Source of the DNA: an archaeon
Lineage (GTDB): Archaea > Asgardarchaeota > Hermodarchaeia > Hermodarchaeales > Hermodarchaeaceae
Assembly (NCBI GenBank): GCA_016550395.1
Contig: JABXGY010000215.1
Span: 1 to 5,790 of the forward strand
Reading direction: 5' to 3'
Length of the DNA: 5,790 bases
Shown one piece after another: positions 1 to 5,705 of the stretch. How positions within the stretch are numbered: the first letter of the stretch is position 1; each line of letters starts with the position of its first letter. Position numbers and translations under genes: made by a program. The notes under the pieces were generated by a model, which did no database searches, had not been told where the DNA came from, and saw only the letters and a program-made list of their open reading frames with translations.

Positions 1-40
1 TACAAAAGTAGCTAATTGCAACACAAGGCTTAAAACATCT

Positions 41-60
41 TGAAAGAGGAAAAAATCAGA
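41..60 (-). terminator. Possible T-rich archaeal terminator of the gelsolin-domain gene
   Basis: Just past the TAA stop at 77-79, the minus strand reads a T6 run followed by further pyrimidines (TTTTTTCCTCTTTC). Archaeal RNA polymerase can terminate at oligo-T tracts without a hairpin. No stem precedes it, so this rests on base composition alone. The rest of 1-76 shows no coding evidence. Confidence 0.35.
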
Positions 61-76
61 AGACTTGGGGGAGGAG

Positions 77-1033
77 TTATTTCTTCCCCTTTTTCTTTTT
101 CTTGCCTTTCTTAGGAGGTTCAGGTTCTTCAAGATCAGCTGTTTCAGTAGTAATGCGAAAGATATCGATCAGTTCGCCGACATCTGCTTCGGCAACAGAA
201 TCACGCAGTCCATGTGATTCATCATTACTTTTCTTAAGAAATTCGGTTGCTAGTACTCGTCCATCTTCAACAAGAATTCTGGGTGTATAATCACCACCAA
301 AGAAAGGACCATCAGGGAGCGTGCGAGTACGCTCTAACTGGGAGGTGGTTTGAGTTTTTCCCAGAAACGTTACTGTCCGATCTACACTAGTGAATACTTC
401 CTGTCCAATGATAACGAGTTCCCGGCTATATCCAGGGGGAGGTGACGTGTTCGCCACTCGACCAATAATATCATCCTGTGCTGGTGCGGGAACTGTACTG
501 ATACTAACTGCTCGTTGTGGCCATTGCTGCTCTGCACCAATGTACTCAGTACCTAGCTGGTTGGATTGGACAGGCATCGCCACTGGAGAAGGTTTTGGTT
601 CAGGTTTGGGTGCTTTTACTTTTGCTGTAACAGGCTTTGGTGTGGATGGCGGCTCATCCGGCGCGATTTCTATCGTTTTATCGGGAAGATCAACCTGCAC
701 AGCAACCTCAGGTTTCGGAGCAGCAGGTTTGGGTTTCTCACCTAGTAATGTAAGAAAAGCATCAGGTTCTTCTCCACCATCAATTGACATAACCTTGTAA
801 ACAAGTCCTCGTTGACTACGGACCGCTTGTCCTTGTCGGGCAGCAATAAACTTCTTGCGAACGCCTGCATCAGCTCCTTTCCAGAGCCAGATTTTCCGAT
901 CATCATCATCTACTATGATAAGCACTCGTTCTGGAGCTAGTTCAGTTTTGAGCTTTTTAGGCGTAGGTAGCTCCATGAGTTCCCCGGTTTCTACAACGTC
1001 ATACACTTGGAGGCGCACGGACAGTACCCTCAC
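77..1033 (-). CDS. Gelsolin-domain protein with Pro-rich linker, unknown C-terminal domain and Lys-rich tail
   Basis: Probable actin-binding regulator of 318 residues. Residues 7-98 fit one gelsolin-like repeat. A first strand (RLQVYDVVETGEL) is followed by a hydrophobic strand and acidic cluster (RVLIIVDDDD), the hallmark KIWLWKGADA (family pattern: Tyr/Trp-x-Trp-x-Gly-x-x-Ala), a basic helix (about 57-74), and VMSIDGGEEPDAFLTLL, which matches the gelsolin GGE-x-P-x-F ending. Residues 99-185 are a disordered Pro/Lys/Ala-rich linker. Residues 186-298 form a folded-looking domain I do not recognise (landmarks RELVIIGQEVF, TVTFLGKT, LPDGPFFGGDYTPRILVEDGRVL). Residues 302-318 are acidic-proline followed by a Lys/Gly tail. 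There is no signal peptide or membrane segment, so it is cytosolic. GTG at 1033 is preferred over the internal ATG at 976, because the ATG would delete the first strand. GTG codons at 1018 and 1006 are other options. In family terms, Asgard gelsolins regulate archaeal actin; the linker, new domain and tail roles are inference. The gene stands alone, divergent from the aminopeptidase operon. Confidence 0.85.
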   Translation of the reverse strand: MRVLSVRLQVYDVVETGELMELPTPKKLKTELAPERVLIIVDDDDRKIWLWKGADAGVRKKFIAARQGQAVRSQRGLVYKVMSIDGGEEPDAFLTLLGEKPKPAAPKPEVAVQVDLPDKTIEIAPDEPPSTPKPVTAKVKAPKPEPKPSPVAMPVQSNQLGTEYIGAEQQWPQRAVSISTVPAPAQDDIIGRVANTSPPPGYSRELVIIGQEVFTSVDRTVTFLGKTQTTSQLERTRTLPDGPFFGGDYTPRILVEDGRVLATEFLKKSNDESHGLRDSVAEADVGELIDIFRITTETADLEEPEPPKKGKKKKKGKK

Positions 1034-1063
1034 CTTCTTATTGTTTTCAATATCTTCAATAAC

Positions 1064-1071
1064 TTTTAAAG
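1064..1071 (-). promoter_or_regulatory. TATA-like element for the gelsolin-domain gene
   Basis: On the minus strand this reads CTTTAAAA, an A/T octamer resembling archaeal TATA boxes. Its centre lies about 34 bases upstream of the GTG at 1033. That would place the transcription start a few to ten bases before the start codon and give an almost leaderless mRNA, in keeping with the lack of a Shine-Dalgarno sequence at a normal distance. It is read from spacing and composition only. Confidence 0.35.
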
Positions 1072-1127
1072 ATGGTGCAGCGTCAGTGAGCTCTCAAAAG
1101 TGAGTTGCGGATAATTTAGGTGTAATT

Positions 1128-1140
1128 TTGATTTAATCAA
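1128..1140. repeat. 13-base perfect palindrome in the divergent intergenic region
   Basis: TTGATT-T-AATCAA is perfectly symmetric around one central T. It lies between the divergent gelsolin-domain and aminopeptidase genes, upstream of the proposed TATA element of the minus-strand gene. The position would suit a dimeric regulator, but A/T-rich palindromes of this size also arise by chance. Two shorter perfect palindromes lie nearby, GTTAAC (1146-1151) and CAACGTTG (1157-1164). The 1034-1264 intergenic region holds no other supported gene. Confidence 0.3.
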
Positions 1141-1181
1141 GTCAAGTTAACTATTACAACGTTGAAATTGTCAAGAATCAG

Positions 1182-1189
1182 CTTTTAAG
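1182..1189 (+). promoter_or_regulatory. Candidate TATA-like element for the aminopeptidase operon
   Basis: The A/T-rich octamer CTTTTAAG sits about 80 bases before the GTG start at 1265. If used, the transcript would begin near 1210 and carry a leader of roughly 50 bases, which would contain the palindrome at 1232-1244 and the GGAGG ribosome-binding site. A weaker alternative is the GTTTTAG stretch near 1223-1229, which would give a much shorter leader. Confidence 0.25.
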
Positions 1190-1231
1190 AAACTGAAAAA
1201 TTGAAAGGGCTAGGTTTTTGTAGTTTTAGCG

Positions 1232-1244
1232 TGCACTGCGTGCA
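1232..1244. repeat. Short inverted repeat TGCAC-TGC-GTGCA before the aminopeptidase start
   Basis: Two 5-base arms, TGCAC and GTGCA, are exact reverse complements separated by TGC. The element ends two bases before the GGAGG ribosome-binding site at 1247. It could be a small RNA hairpin beside the ribosome-binding site or an operator half-site pair. It could also be chance, since the stem is only 5 bp. Confidence 0.3.
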
Positions 1245-1246
1245 TT

Positions 1247-1251
1247 GGAGG
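1247..1251 (+). promoter_or_regulatory. Strong Shine-Dalgarno GGAGG with long spacing to GTG
   Basis: GGAGG followed by A is a near-perfect anti-16S match, but it is 13 bases from the GTG at 1265, longer than the usual 5-9. No other usable in-frame start lies between. The in-frame TTG at 1253 is followed at once by TGA at 1256-1258, which closes the frame. The GTG at 1265 is therefore the earliest possible start. Confidence 0.5.
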
Positions 1252-1264
1252 ATTGTGAAGAACA

Positions 1265-3295
1265 GTGTTTCATACAAAATTTCGCGATGTAATTATTGAA
1301 GAATTGTCAGGGACAATCGCGAAGGATTACATTTCAGAACTTACCCGGTTCCACCGTATCCAGGCATCACCTGGATTCCATGACGCTATATATTATGTAA
1401 AACAAATCCTAGACCTATATCCAGGAATCAATACCGAAGTTGAGGTGTTTCCCGCAGATGGGCAAACCCGGACCTGGCAATGGACTGCGCCATTTGGGTG
1501 GCGAGTCGCGGATGGTGAACTCCATCTTGTAAGTCCTAAGCAAGAGCTTCTTGCTAGATTTGCTGAGACACCCGTAAGTGTTGTCGCACATAGCCAAACG
1601 ACAGACGTTGTCGCACCATTAGTTTATCTTGAAGATGGAACCCGTGAAAAAGACTATAGGCGTATCGATGTAAAGGGGAAAATTGTTTTAACACCCAGTC
1701 GTGCTCAGCTTGTGCACAGAGAAGCAGTGATTAAAAGAGGAGCACTGGGAGCGATTCATTTTCCACCTCTCGAACGAAGGAGCAAACAACCAAATCTCGT
1801 CCTTTATCTGGGCATTTGGCCTAATGCTATTGAAAAGGATCATGCTGGATTTGCGTTCTCTGTTTCCGGACAAGTCGGAACACGCCTTCGCCACTTAGTC
1901 GAATCTGAGCCTGAAGTTTTGGTCAATGCTAAAGTTGATGCTGAACTTTTTTCAGGCGAGCAACGAGTCTTGACAGCAACGATTGAAGGACGAGAATTTC
2001 CAACCGAAGAAATTGTGCTTATTGCTCATCTCTGTCACCCTCGACCTAGTGCAAATGACAATGCCAGTGGTAGTGGCTTGTTAATGGAAATAGCTCGGAC
2101 AATCACAACTCTCATCAAATCAGGAAAATTACCTGAGCCGCTTCGATCAATTCGATTCCTCTGGGTTCCTGAATGGTATGGCACCATATCATATTTCCAT
2201 GCCCACCCTGAATTTGCTACCCGGGCGATAAGTGCGATTAACTGCGATATGGTGGGAGAGAACCCCCTTCTCTGCGGAGGTGTCTTATCCTTACATCGAA
2301 CTCCGGATTCACTACCCAGCTACATCAACGATCTGCTTGAATACCACCTATCAGCTTCAGCGAAAGAACCGCGTTTAATTGCACCAGATGGTGGAAAGCA
2401 ACCGTTCCACTTTGAGGTTAAAGGTTTTGACTGGCGGAGTGACAATCTCGTGTTTGTCGACTCCACCTTTGGTGTTCCTTGCCCGATGTTAAACCATTTT
2501 CCAGACAACTTCTACCATAGCAGCCTTGATTCTATAGAGAAGTGCGATACTACACGTTTACAACGGGTAGGATATGCTGTTCTTATGACAACTTTAGTGC
2601 AAGCTTATGCGGAGTCTGACGATGCCATGTTTCTAGCTTCCCAAGTTCATGCTCATGCACACACCCGAATTACTCAAACAACTCAGCGCTACATCCATGA
2701 CGCTATAGAATCCATCGCCCAATCAGATCGAGGAGCAGCACTTGCTCGTATCTTAAGAAAAGCTATGGAAAGTATTCGCCATATAACCCGTCGCGAAAGC
2801 ATGACTCTACAAAGTGTCAAAGTTCTCAGTCCTCATGATCAAGAACTGTATGACTTTATCGATAATATGGTTGACGATCTAGCCCAAGAACGGCAAGAAG
2901 AAATACGGAAACTTCGAAACGTAGAAGACCTGCTGTCACGCTCTATTGGCTATTCATCATTAAAACGCTTGGTCTTACGAAAAAAGGAACGTGAAGCAAA
3001 ACGACTTGTACCTCGACGGAAGTTCCAGGGTCCCTTAGATTATCCCAATCTCAACCGACAAACAAGCCCTGAGGATACCGAATGGTTACGCACACAACAG
3101 GAAAAGGAACCGGACTTTGTTAACGTCCTCTTTGAACTAATTAACTTCATGGACGGTCATCGAACTCTCTATGAAATAACATCAGCCCTAGAAGCAGAAT
3201 TTGGTGATATTGCTGATATTAACACAATCGATCGATTTACAAAAATCTTAACTGGATTAGACCTTCTTGAAACCCAGAAAGTTAAGTCTTCGTAA
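1265..3295 (+). CDS. M28-type (DUF4910-like) aminopeptidase with PA-like insert and C-terminal winged-helix-like domain
   Basis: Probable cytosolic zinc peptidase of 676 residues. Residues 1-110 look like the aminopeptidase start. Residues 110-235 contain a PA-like insert (VYLEDGTREKDY, then IDVKGKIVLTP, then RGALGAIHF). Residues 236-450 carry the metal motifs: AHLCHPRPSANDNASG with His255 and Asp265, WVPEWYGT with Glu303, INCDMVGEN with Asp328, and NFYHSSLD with His418. These correspond in order to the His, Asp, Glu, Asp and His sites of clan MH (M28). The second Glu of the usual Glu-Glu pair is Trp304. Residues 450-585 are helical and charged. Residues 586-676 (landmarks RRKFQGPLDYP, INFMDGHRTLYEITSAL, ILTGLDLLET) resemble the winged-helix module often attached to DUF4910/DUF2172 proteins; those family names are from memory. 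No signal peptide is visible. Start is GTG behind a strong Shine-Dalgarno. It is the first gene of a probable three-gene operon and ends in tandem TAA codons. The exact substrate is unknown; a modified or atypical peptide is possible. Confidence 0.82.
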   Translation: MFHTKFRDVIIEELSGTIAKDYISELTRFHRIQASPGFHDAIYYVKQILDLYPGINTEVEVFPADGQTRTWQWTAPFGWRVADGELHLVSPKQELLARFAETPVSVVAHSQTTDVVAPLVYLEDGTREKDYRRIDVKGKIVLTPSRAQLVHREAVIKRGALGAIHFPPLERRSKQPNLVLYLGIWPNAIEKDHAGFAFSVSGQVGTRLRHLVESEPEVLVNAKVDAELFSGEQRVLTATIEGREFPTEEIVLIAHLCHPRPSANDNASGSGLLMEIARTITTLIKSGKLPEPLRSIRFLWVPEWYGTISYFHAHPEFATRAISAINCDMVGENPLLCGGVLSLHRTPDSLPSYINDLLEYHLSASAKEPRLIAPDGGKQPFHFEVKGFDWRSDNLVFVDSTFGVPCPMLNHFPDNFYHSSLDSIEKCDTTRLQRVGYAVLMTTLVQAYAESDDAMFLASQVHAHAHTRITQTTQRYIHDAIESIAQSDRGAALARILRKAMESIRHITRRESMTLQSVKVLSPHDQELYDFIDNMVDDLAQERQEEIRKLRNVEDLLSRSIGYSSLKRLVLRKKEREAKRLVPRRKFQGPLDYPNLNRQTSPEDTEWLRTQQEKEPDFVNVLFELINFMDGHRTLYEITSALEAEFGDIADINTIDRFTKILTGLDLLETQKVKSS

Positions 3296-3301
3296 TAAGA
3301 A

Positions 3302-3763
3302 GTGAATACTATGAGCCATGATGAAGCCCTTCAATTACAGGATCGTCTTGAAATGATCCTCGATCAATTCGAGACAGAAGTGGCAAATATCAATAATATC
3401 ACAACGAACAAACAATTAGAAGCACTAATTGAAGCGTCAGATCATTTACATGGCATTTTATCCGAGGTGAAAAATTACTTCGTTGAAGTACGCAATCAAT
3501 TAGCAAGTATCCACGGTATCCCACCTGCCAAAGAACTCGCCCAACTTGTTATTGGAGCCTCCACCGAAGCACTGAGTGCGATTCGTGAAACTAAACACAA
3601 TCTTGAAGAATTAAAAGGAAAAATCAAAGGAAAACGAAAGAAACCCCTTACCCAAGAAGAGCTTCATTATGCTGACTTTAGTGCTAAAGTAGCCATCCGA
3701 AAAAGCCAAACCATCCTCAAAAAAATCTCTGAACGCGTGGAAGAACTCCCTGACCACCTCTAA
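3302..3763 (+). CDS. Small all-helical protein of unknown function
   Basis: Not recognised. It has 153 residues from the GTG at 3302, or 150 from the ATG at 3311. The ATG has the purine-rich GAAGTGA five bases upstream, similar to the archaeal GAGGTGA Shine-Dalgarno, so the shorter form (start MSHDEALQLQ) may be the real one. It begins six bases after the aminopeptidase stop, which indicates co-transcription and possibly coupled translation. The sequence lacks cysteines, has heptad-like spacing of Leu/Ile/Val, and looks like three or four amphipathic helices: about 5-30, 36-68, 76-107 and 117-147. A basic break (KGKIKGKRKKP) sits near 105-115. There is no signal peptide or membrane segment. 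It could be a coiled-coil scaffold or a partner of the aminopeptidase, but nothing in the sequence proves a role. Confidence 0.8.
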   Translation: MNTMSHDEALQLQDRLEMILDQFETEVANINNITTNKQLEALIEASDHLHGILSEVKNYFVEVRNQLASIHGIPPAKELAQLVIGASTEALSAIRETKHNLEELKGKIKGKRKKPLTQEELHYADFSAKVAIRKSQTILKKISERVEELPDHL

Positions 3764-3781
3764 TCAGAATAACCTGAAACC

Positions 3782-3785
3782 GGAG
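3782..3785 (+). promoter_or_regulatory. Shine-Dalgarno GGAG for the zinc-ribbon gene
   Basis: GGAG followed by TT lies 10 bases before the ATG at 3796 and supports that start. The 32-base gap after the preceding stop has no clear promoter or terminator, which fits transcription as part of the same operon. Confidence 0.45.
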
Positions 3786-3795
3786 TTAATAAGCG

Positions 3796-4074
3796 ATGAA
3801 TCGATGGGCTCTAATCAGCATTGTGAGTATCATCCTGACTCTTATCATGATTTTTCTTTGGTTCATCATTCCCGGATTTCCCCTCCTTATCTTCCTTTTT
3901 CTCCCACCCCTATTTTATTGGGGACTAAAAGACAAGGAAAGTGAACTCTCACCCAGGGAGCACCCAGTCCAAATAGGACCTCGATTCTGTCCTCAATGCG
4001 GAAAACAATTACTCGAACCACTAGAAACCTTTTGTCCCCGTTGTGGAACACGTATCCATTTCGATAACACCTAA
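3796..4074 (+). CDS. Small membrane protein with C-terminal zinc ribbon
   Basis: 92 residues. Residues 4-25 and 27-44 are strongly hydrophobic and separated by a Pro-Gly turn (IIPGFP), so they form either two membrane helices or a re-entrant hairpin. A charged segment (about 45-60) follows. The C-terminus holds a treble-cysteine-free zinc ribbon with Cys65-x2-Cys68 and Cys80-x2-Cys83, each pair in a CPxCG knuckle (CPQCGK and CPRCGT) and 11 residues apart. The basic or acidic flanks do not settle topology, but a cytosolic ribbon is expected because zinc ribbons normally work in the reducing interior. Membrane-anchored zinc ribbons are common in archaea and mostly uncharacterised; they often mediate protein contacts. 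It is last in the probable operon with the aminopeptidase and the helical protein. The function is unknown. Confidence 0.82.
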   Translation: MNRWALISIVSIILTLIMIFLWFIIPGFPLLIFLFLPPLFYWGLKDKESELSPREHPVQIGPRFCPQCGKQLLEPLETFCPRCGTRIHFDNT

Positions 4075-4103
4075 ACTACCTTTGATAGGTTCTCGTCAAG
4101 AAG

Positions 4104-5567
4104 CTAGCCTGTATTGAGATCCTTTAGGTTCCGTGTTTTCCAAATATAGTGGTAAGAACCATAGATGAGAAGAATTAGGAAGAGTAAGAGGAGAACGATA
4201 TGAGTGAGGTATCGATGAACTGAGAATATGGCAATGCTAGCAAGAGCAACAATGAAAAACCACCAAGTTGCCACATTATTTACAATCATACCACCCAGCG
4301 TTCGAAATTGAAAGATCCACTTCTGAAGCCACGACAACTGCGCCATCAGCGGACCACGGTCTAGAGGACATGCAGGCACCGCAAGAATGGGAGAGGAATT
4401 AAGAGGTCCATGCAAGATTGCCCCAAAAAGGATGAGAAAAGGTAGTAAGGCGATGAGGTAGAATTTGTAAATACCACGGGGCAAGAAGATATGAGCAGCT
4501 AAAGAAAGAAGTACTGCTAGCAGAACGAGTTGTTTCTGATATTGTTGAGGGGGTTGATTCGGAATCCAATGGGCTAGAATCCAAAAAAGGGCTAGAAACA
4601 TCATCCAAGGAAGGGCATAATGCACGGCATTAAAGACGAGAAATTTGAATGGTTCCAGCCAATAGAAGGCAAGGACAGATACCGGAATAGGATGAGTAGG
4701 AGCAGGCAGAACATCATAAAACCAGTAGGGTCCTAGTCCACCTGTAACTGCCTGAAGATAATCCAGAGGATAAAGAACTAAATAAGGCATAGAAAAAGAC
4801 ACAGACACAACCACCATTATTACTAATGAGATAGCAAGTTGTTTCATACCTTCACGATATTCCAGAAAGAGAATGACAGGTATGAACAAGGCAGCGGTCT
4901 GTTTCACCATTGCTGCAATGGTCATCCACAGAATAGCCCAACGTAACTCATTACGAATCATGAAGTAAAAACCGAGAACCAAAAAGAAAGTATGAATGGG
5001 TGTGCTCAGCCACAGATAATTTCCCCACCATAAAGATATTGGATTTAATGCATACAGAAGCATTACCACAATAGGAACAGCCCGATTCCTTGTGAGACCA
5101 CGTGCAGCAACATACATCACCACACAGGTAGCAATATCGAACAATACAAACGCAAAGCCTACTCGAAGAAATGTTAAGTCTTGACCGAGTGATAACGCTG
5201 TAAGTCTAATATCAGGAAAAAGTAGCTCTGAGGGTACAAAATAGAATGCTGCAAGGATGTACACAAACAGAGGTGTATAGATATACACTTGTAATCCATT
5301 TACAGTGAAGAGGGTCTCGGTGTAGGGCAGGTTTCCTTGCACAAATGCCTGAACGAAGTTCAAGTAGTAATACTCAAAATCTGCAAAGGCTTCAACGACT
5401 TCAAAATGCATCCCGAAGGAAGGATGATATCCTAGATAAAGAAAGTGAATTGCGGCAAAGTGAAAGATGGCAAATTTGAGAACCACTATTGGAATAAAAG
5501 AAACCCAAAATAAAGGATCAGCCAAGCTCCGCAGCTTGGTGAAATACCAGGGTTCGTCAGCTGACAT
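4104..5567 (-). CDS. Polytopic membrane protein, probable GT-C fold glycosyltransferase
   Basis: 487 residues with about 11-13 membrane helices, among them 23-44, 97-112, 133-155, 162-178, 189-204, 208-236, 244-266, 317-335, 346-361, 368-386, 433-450 and 455-474. After helix 1 a loop carries an acidic motif, FADFEYYY, with Asp63 and Glu65, where GT-C enzymes keep their catalytic or metal-binding acids. Other GT-C-like marks are NPISLWWGN (175-183), AMVKQTAALFIP (219-230) and the late FLPRGIYKFYLIALLP (361-376). These resemble the DUF2029/GT87 and PIG-M-like polyprenyl-phosphate-sugar transferases, which glycosylate lipids or proteins on the outer membrane face. The exact family and sugar cannot be read here. 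The ATG at 5567 follows GGGAA (5573-5577) by five bases. The gene is convergent with the zinc-ribbon gene, with 29 bases between stop codons, and divergent from the truncated gene at the right edge. No neighbouring sugar-nucleotide genes are visible. Confidence 0.72.
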   Translation of the reverse strand: MSADEPWYFTKLRSLADPLFWVSFIPIVVLKFAIFHFAAIHFLYLGYHPSFGMHFEVVEAFADFEYYYLNFVQAFVQGNLPYTETLFTVNGLQVYIYTPLFVYILAAFYFVPSELLFPDIRLTALSLGQDLTFLRVGFAFVLFDIATCVVMYVAARGLTRNRAVPIVVMLLYALNPISLWWGNYLWLSTPIHTFFLVLGFYFMIRNELRWAILWMTIAAMVKQTAALFIPVILFLEYREGMKQLAISLVIMVVVSVSFSMPYLVLYPLDYLQAVTGGLGPYWFYDVLPAPTHPIPVSVLAFYWLEPFKFLVFNAVHYALPWMMFLALFWILAHWIPNQPPQQYQKQLVLLAVLLSLAAHIFLPRGIYKFYLIALLPFLILFGAILHGPLNSSPILAVPACPLDRGPLMAQLSWLQKWIFQFRTLGGMIVNNVATWWFFIVALASIAIFSVHRYLTHIVLLLLFLILLIYGSYHYIWKTRNLKDLNTG

Positions 5568-5590
5568 ATAATTTCCCTATACGTAGAGTT

Positions 5591-5640
5591 CTTTCAGGAT
5601 TAAAGGCTTATAGAACCCCAAATTGTGTACATTCTGAAAG
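5591..5640. repeat. 10-base inverted repeat in the right-hand divergent intergenic region
   Basis: CTTTCAGGAT at 5591-5600 and ATTCTGAAAG at 5631-5640 are reverse complements at nine of ten positions; the tenth can form a G-U pair in RNA. A 30-base spacer lies between them and holds the A/T-rich stretch that could be the promoter of the minus-strand glycosyltransferase-like gene. Such flanking arms could be a regulator site, but a chance match is not excluded. Confidence 0.3.
5598..5605 (-). promoter_or_regulatory. TATA-like element for the GT-C-like gene
   Basis: The minus strand reads CTTTAATC here, centred about 35 bases upstream of the ATG at 5567. The transcript would begin about ten bases before the start codon. 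In that case the GGGAA at 5573-5577 lies very close to the 5' end. A second A/T-rich candidate lies slightly upstream (minus-strand TCTATAAG, 5607-5614), which would leave a longer leader. Confidence 0.3.
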
Positions 5641-5668
5641 CAAAGGTAACTTTTTACCATCCGTCAGG

Positions 5669-5676
5669 CTTAATAG
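5669..5676 (+). promoter_or_regulatory. TATA-like element for the truncated longin-like gene
   Basis: CTTAATAG is centred about 33 bases before the ATG at 5706. No Shine-Dalgarno sequence precedes that ATG, so a very short or leaderless mRNA is likely. The motif AGGCTTAATAG (5666-5676) nearly repeats AGGCTTATAG at 5604-5613 in the same intergenic region, so the same stretch could also be a repeated binding site. The remainder of 5568-5705 contains no gene that I can support. Confidence 0.3.
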
Positions 5677-5705
5677 GTTTCGTCACACTATACTATGTCG
5701 CACCA

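Noticed and set aside
102..1103. Several open frames on the plus strand across the gelsolin-domain gene (102-290, 390-800, 855-1103)
   Set aside because: They lie antisense to a gene with clear domain motifs, their translations are Ser/Thr/Gly-rich without motifs, and they have no ribosome-binding sites of note.
1415..2508. Minus-strand open frames inside the aminopeptidase gene (1415-1597, 1688-1894, 2320-2508)
   Set aside because: They are antisense to a frame carrying an ordered metal-site series, and their translations show no recognisable domain.
4069..4090. Small stem between the convergent genes (ACCTA at 4069-4073 with TAGGT at 4086-4090, or ACCT-loop-AGGT)
   Set aside because: The stem is only 4-5 bp with no T-run after it on either strand, so it is not convincing as a terminator.
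4399..4608. Second minus-strand frame inside the GT-C-like gene
   Set aside because: It overlaps the long membrane-protein frame out of register, and its translation is Ser/Thr-rich, as expected from a shifted hydrophobic coding sequence.
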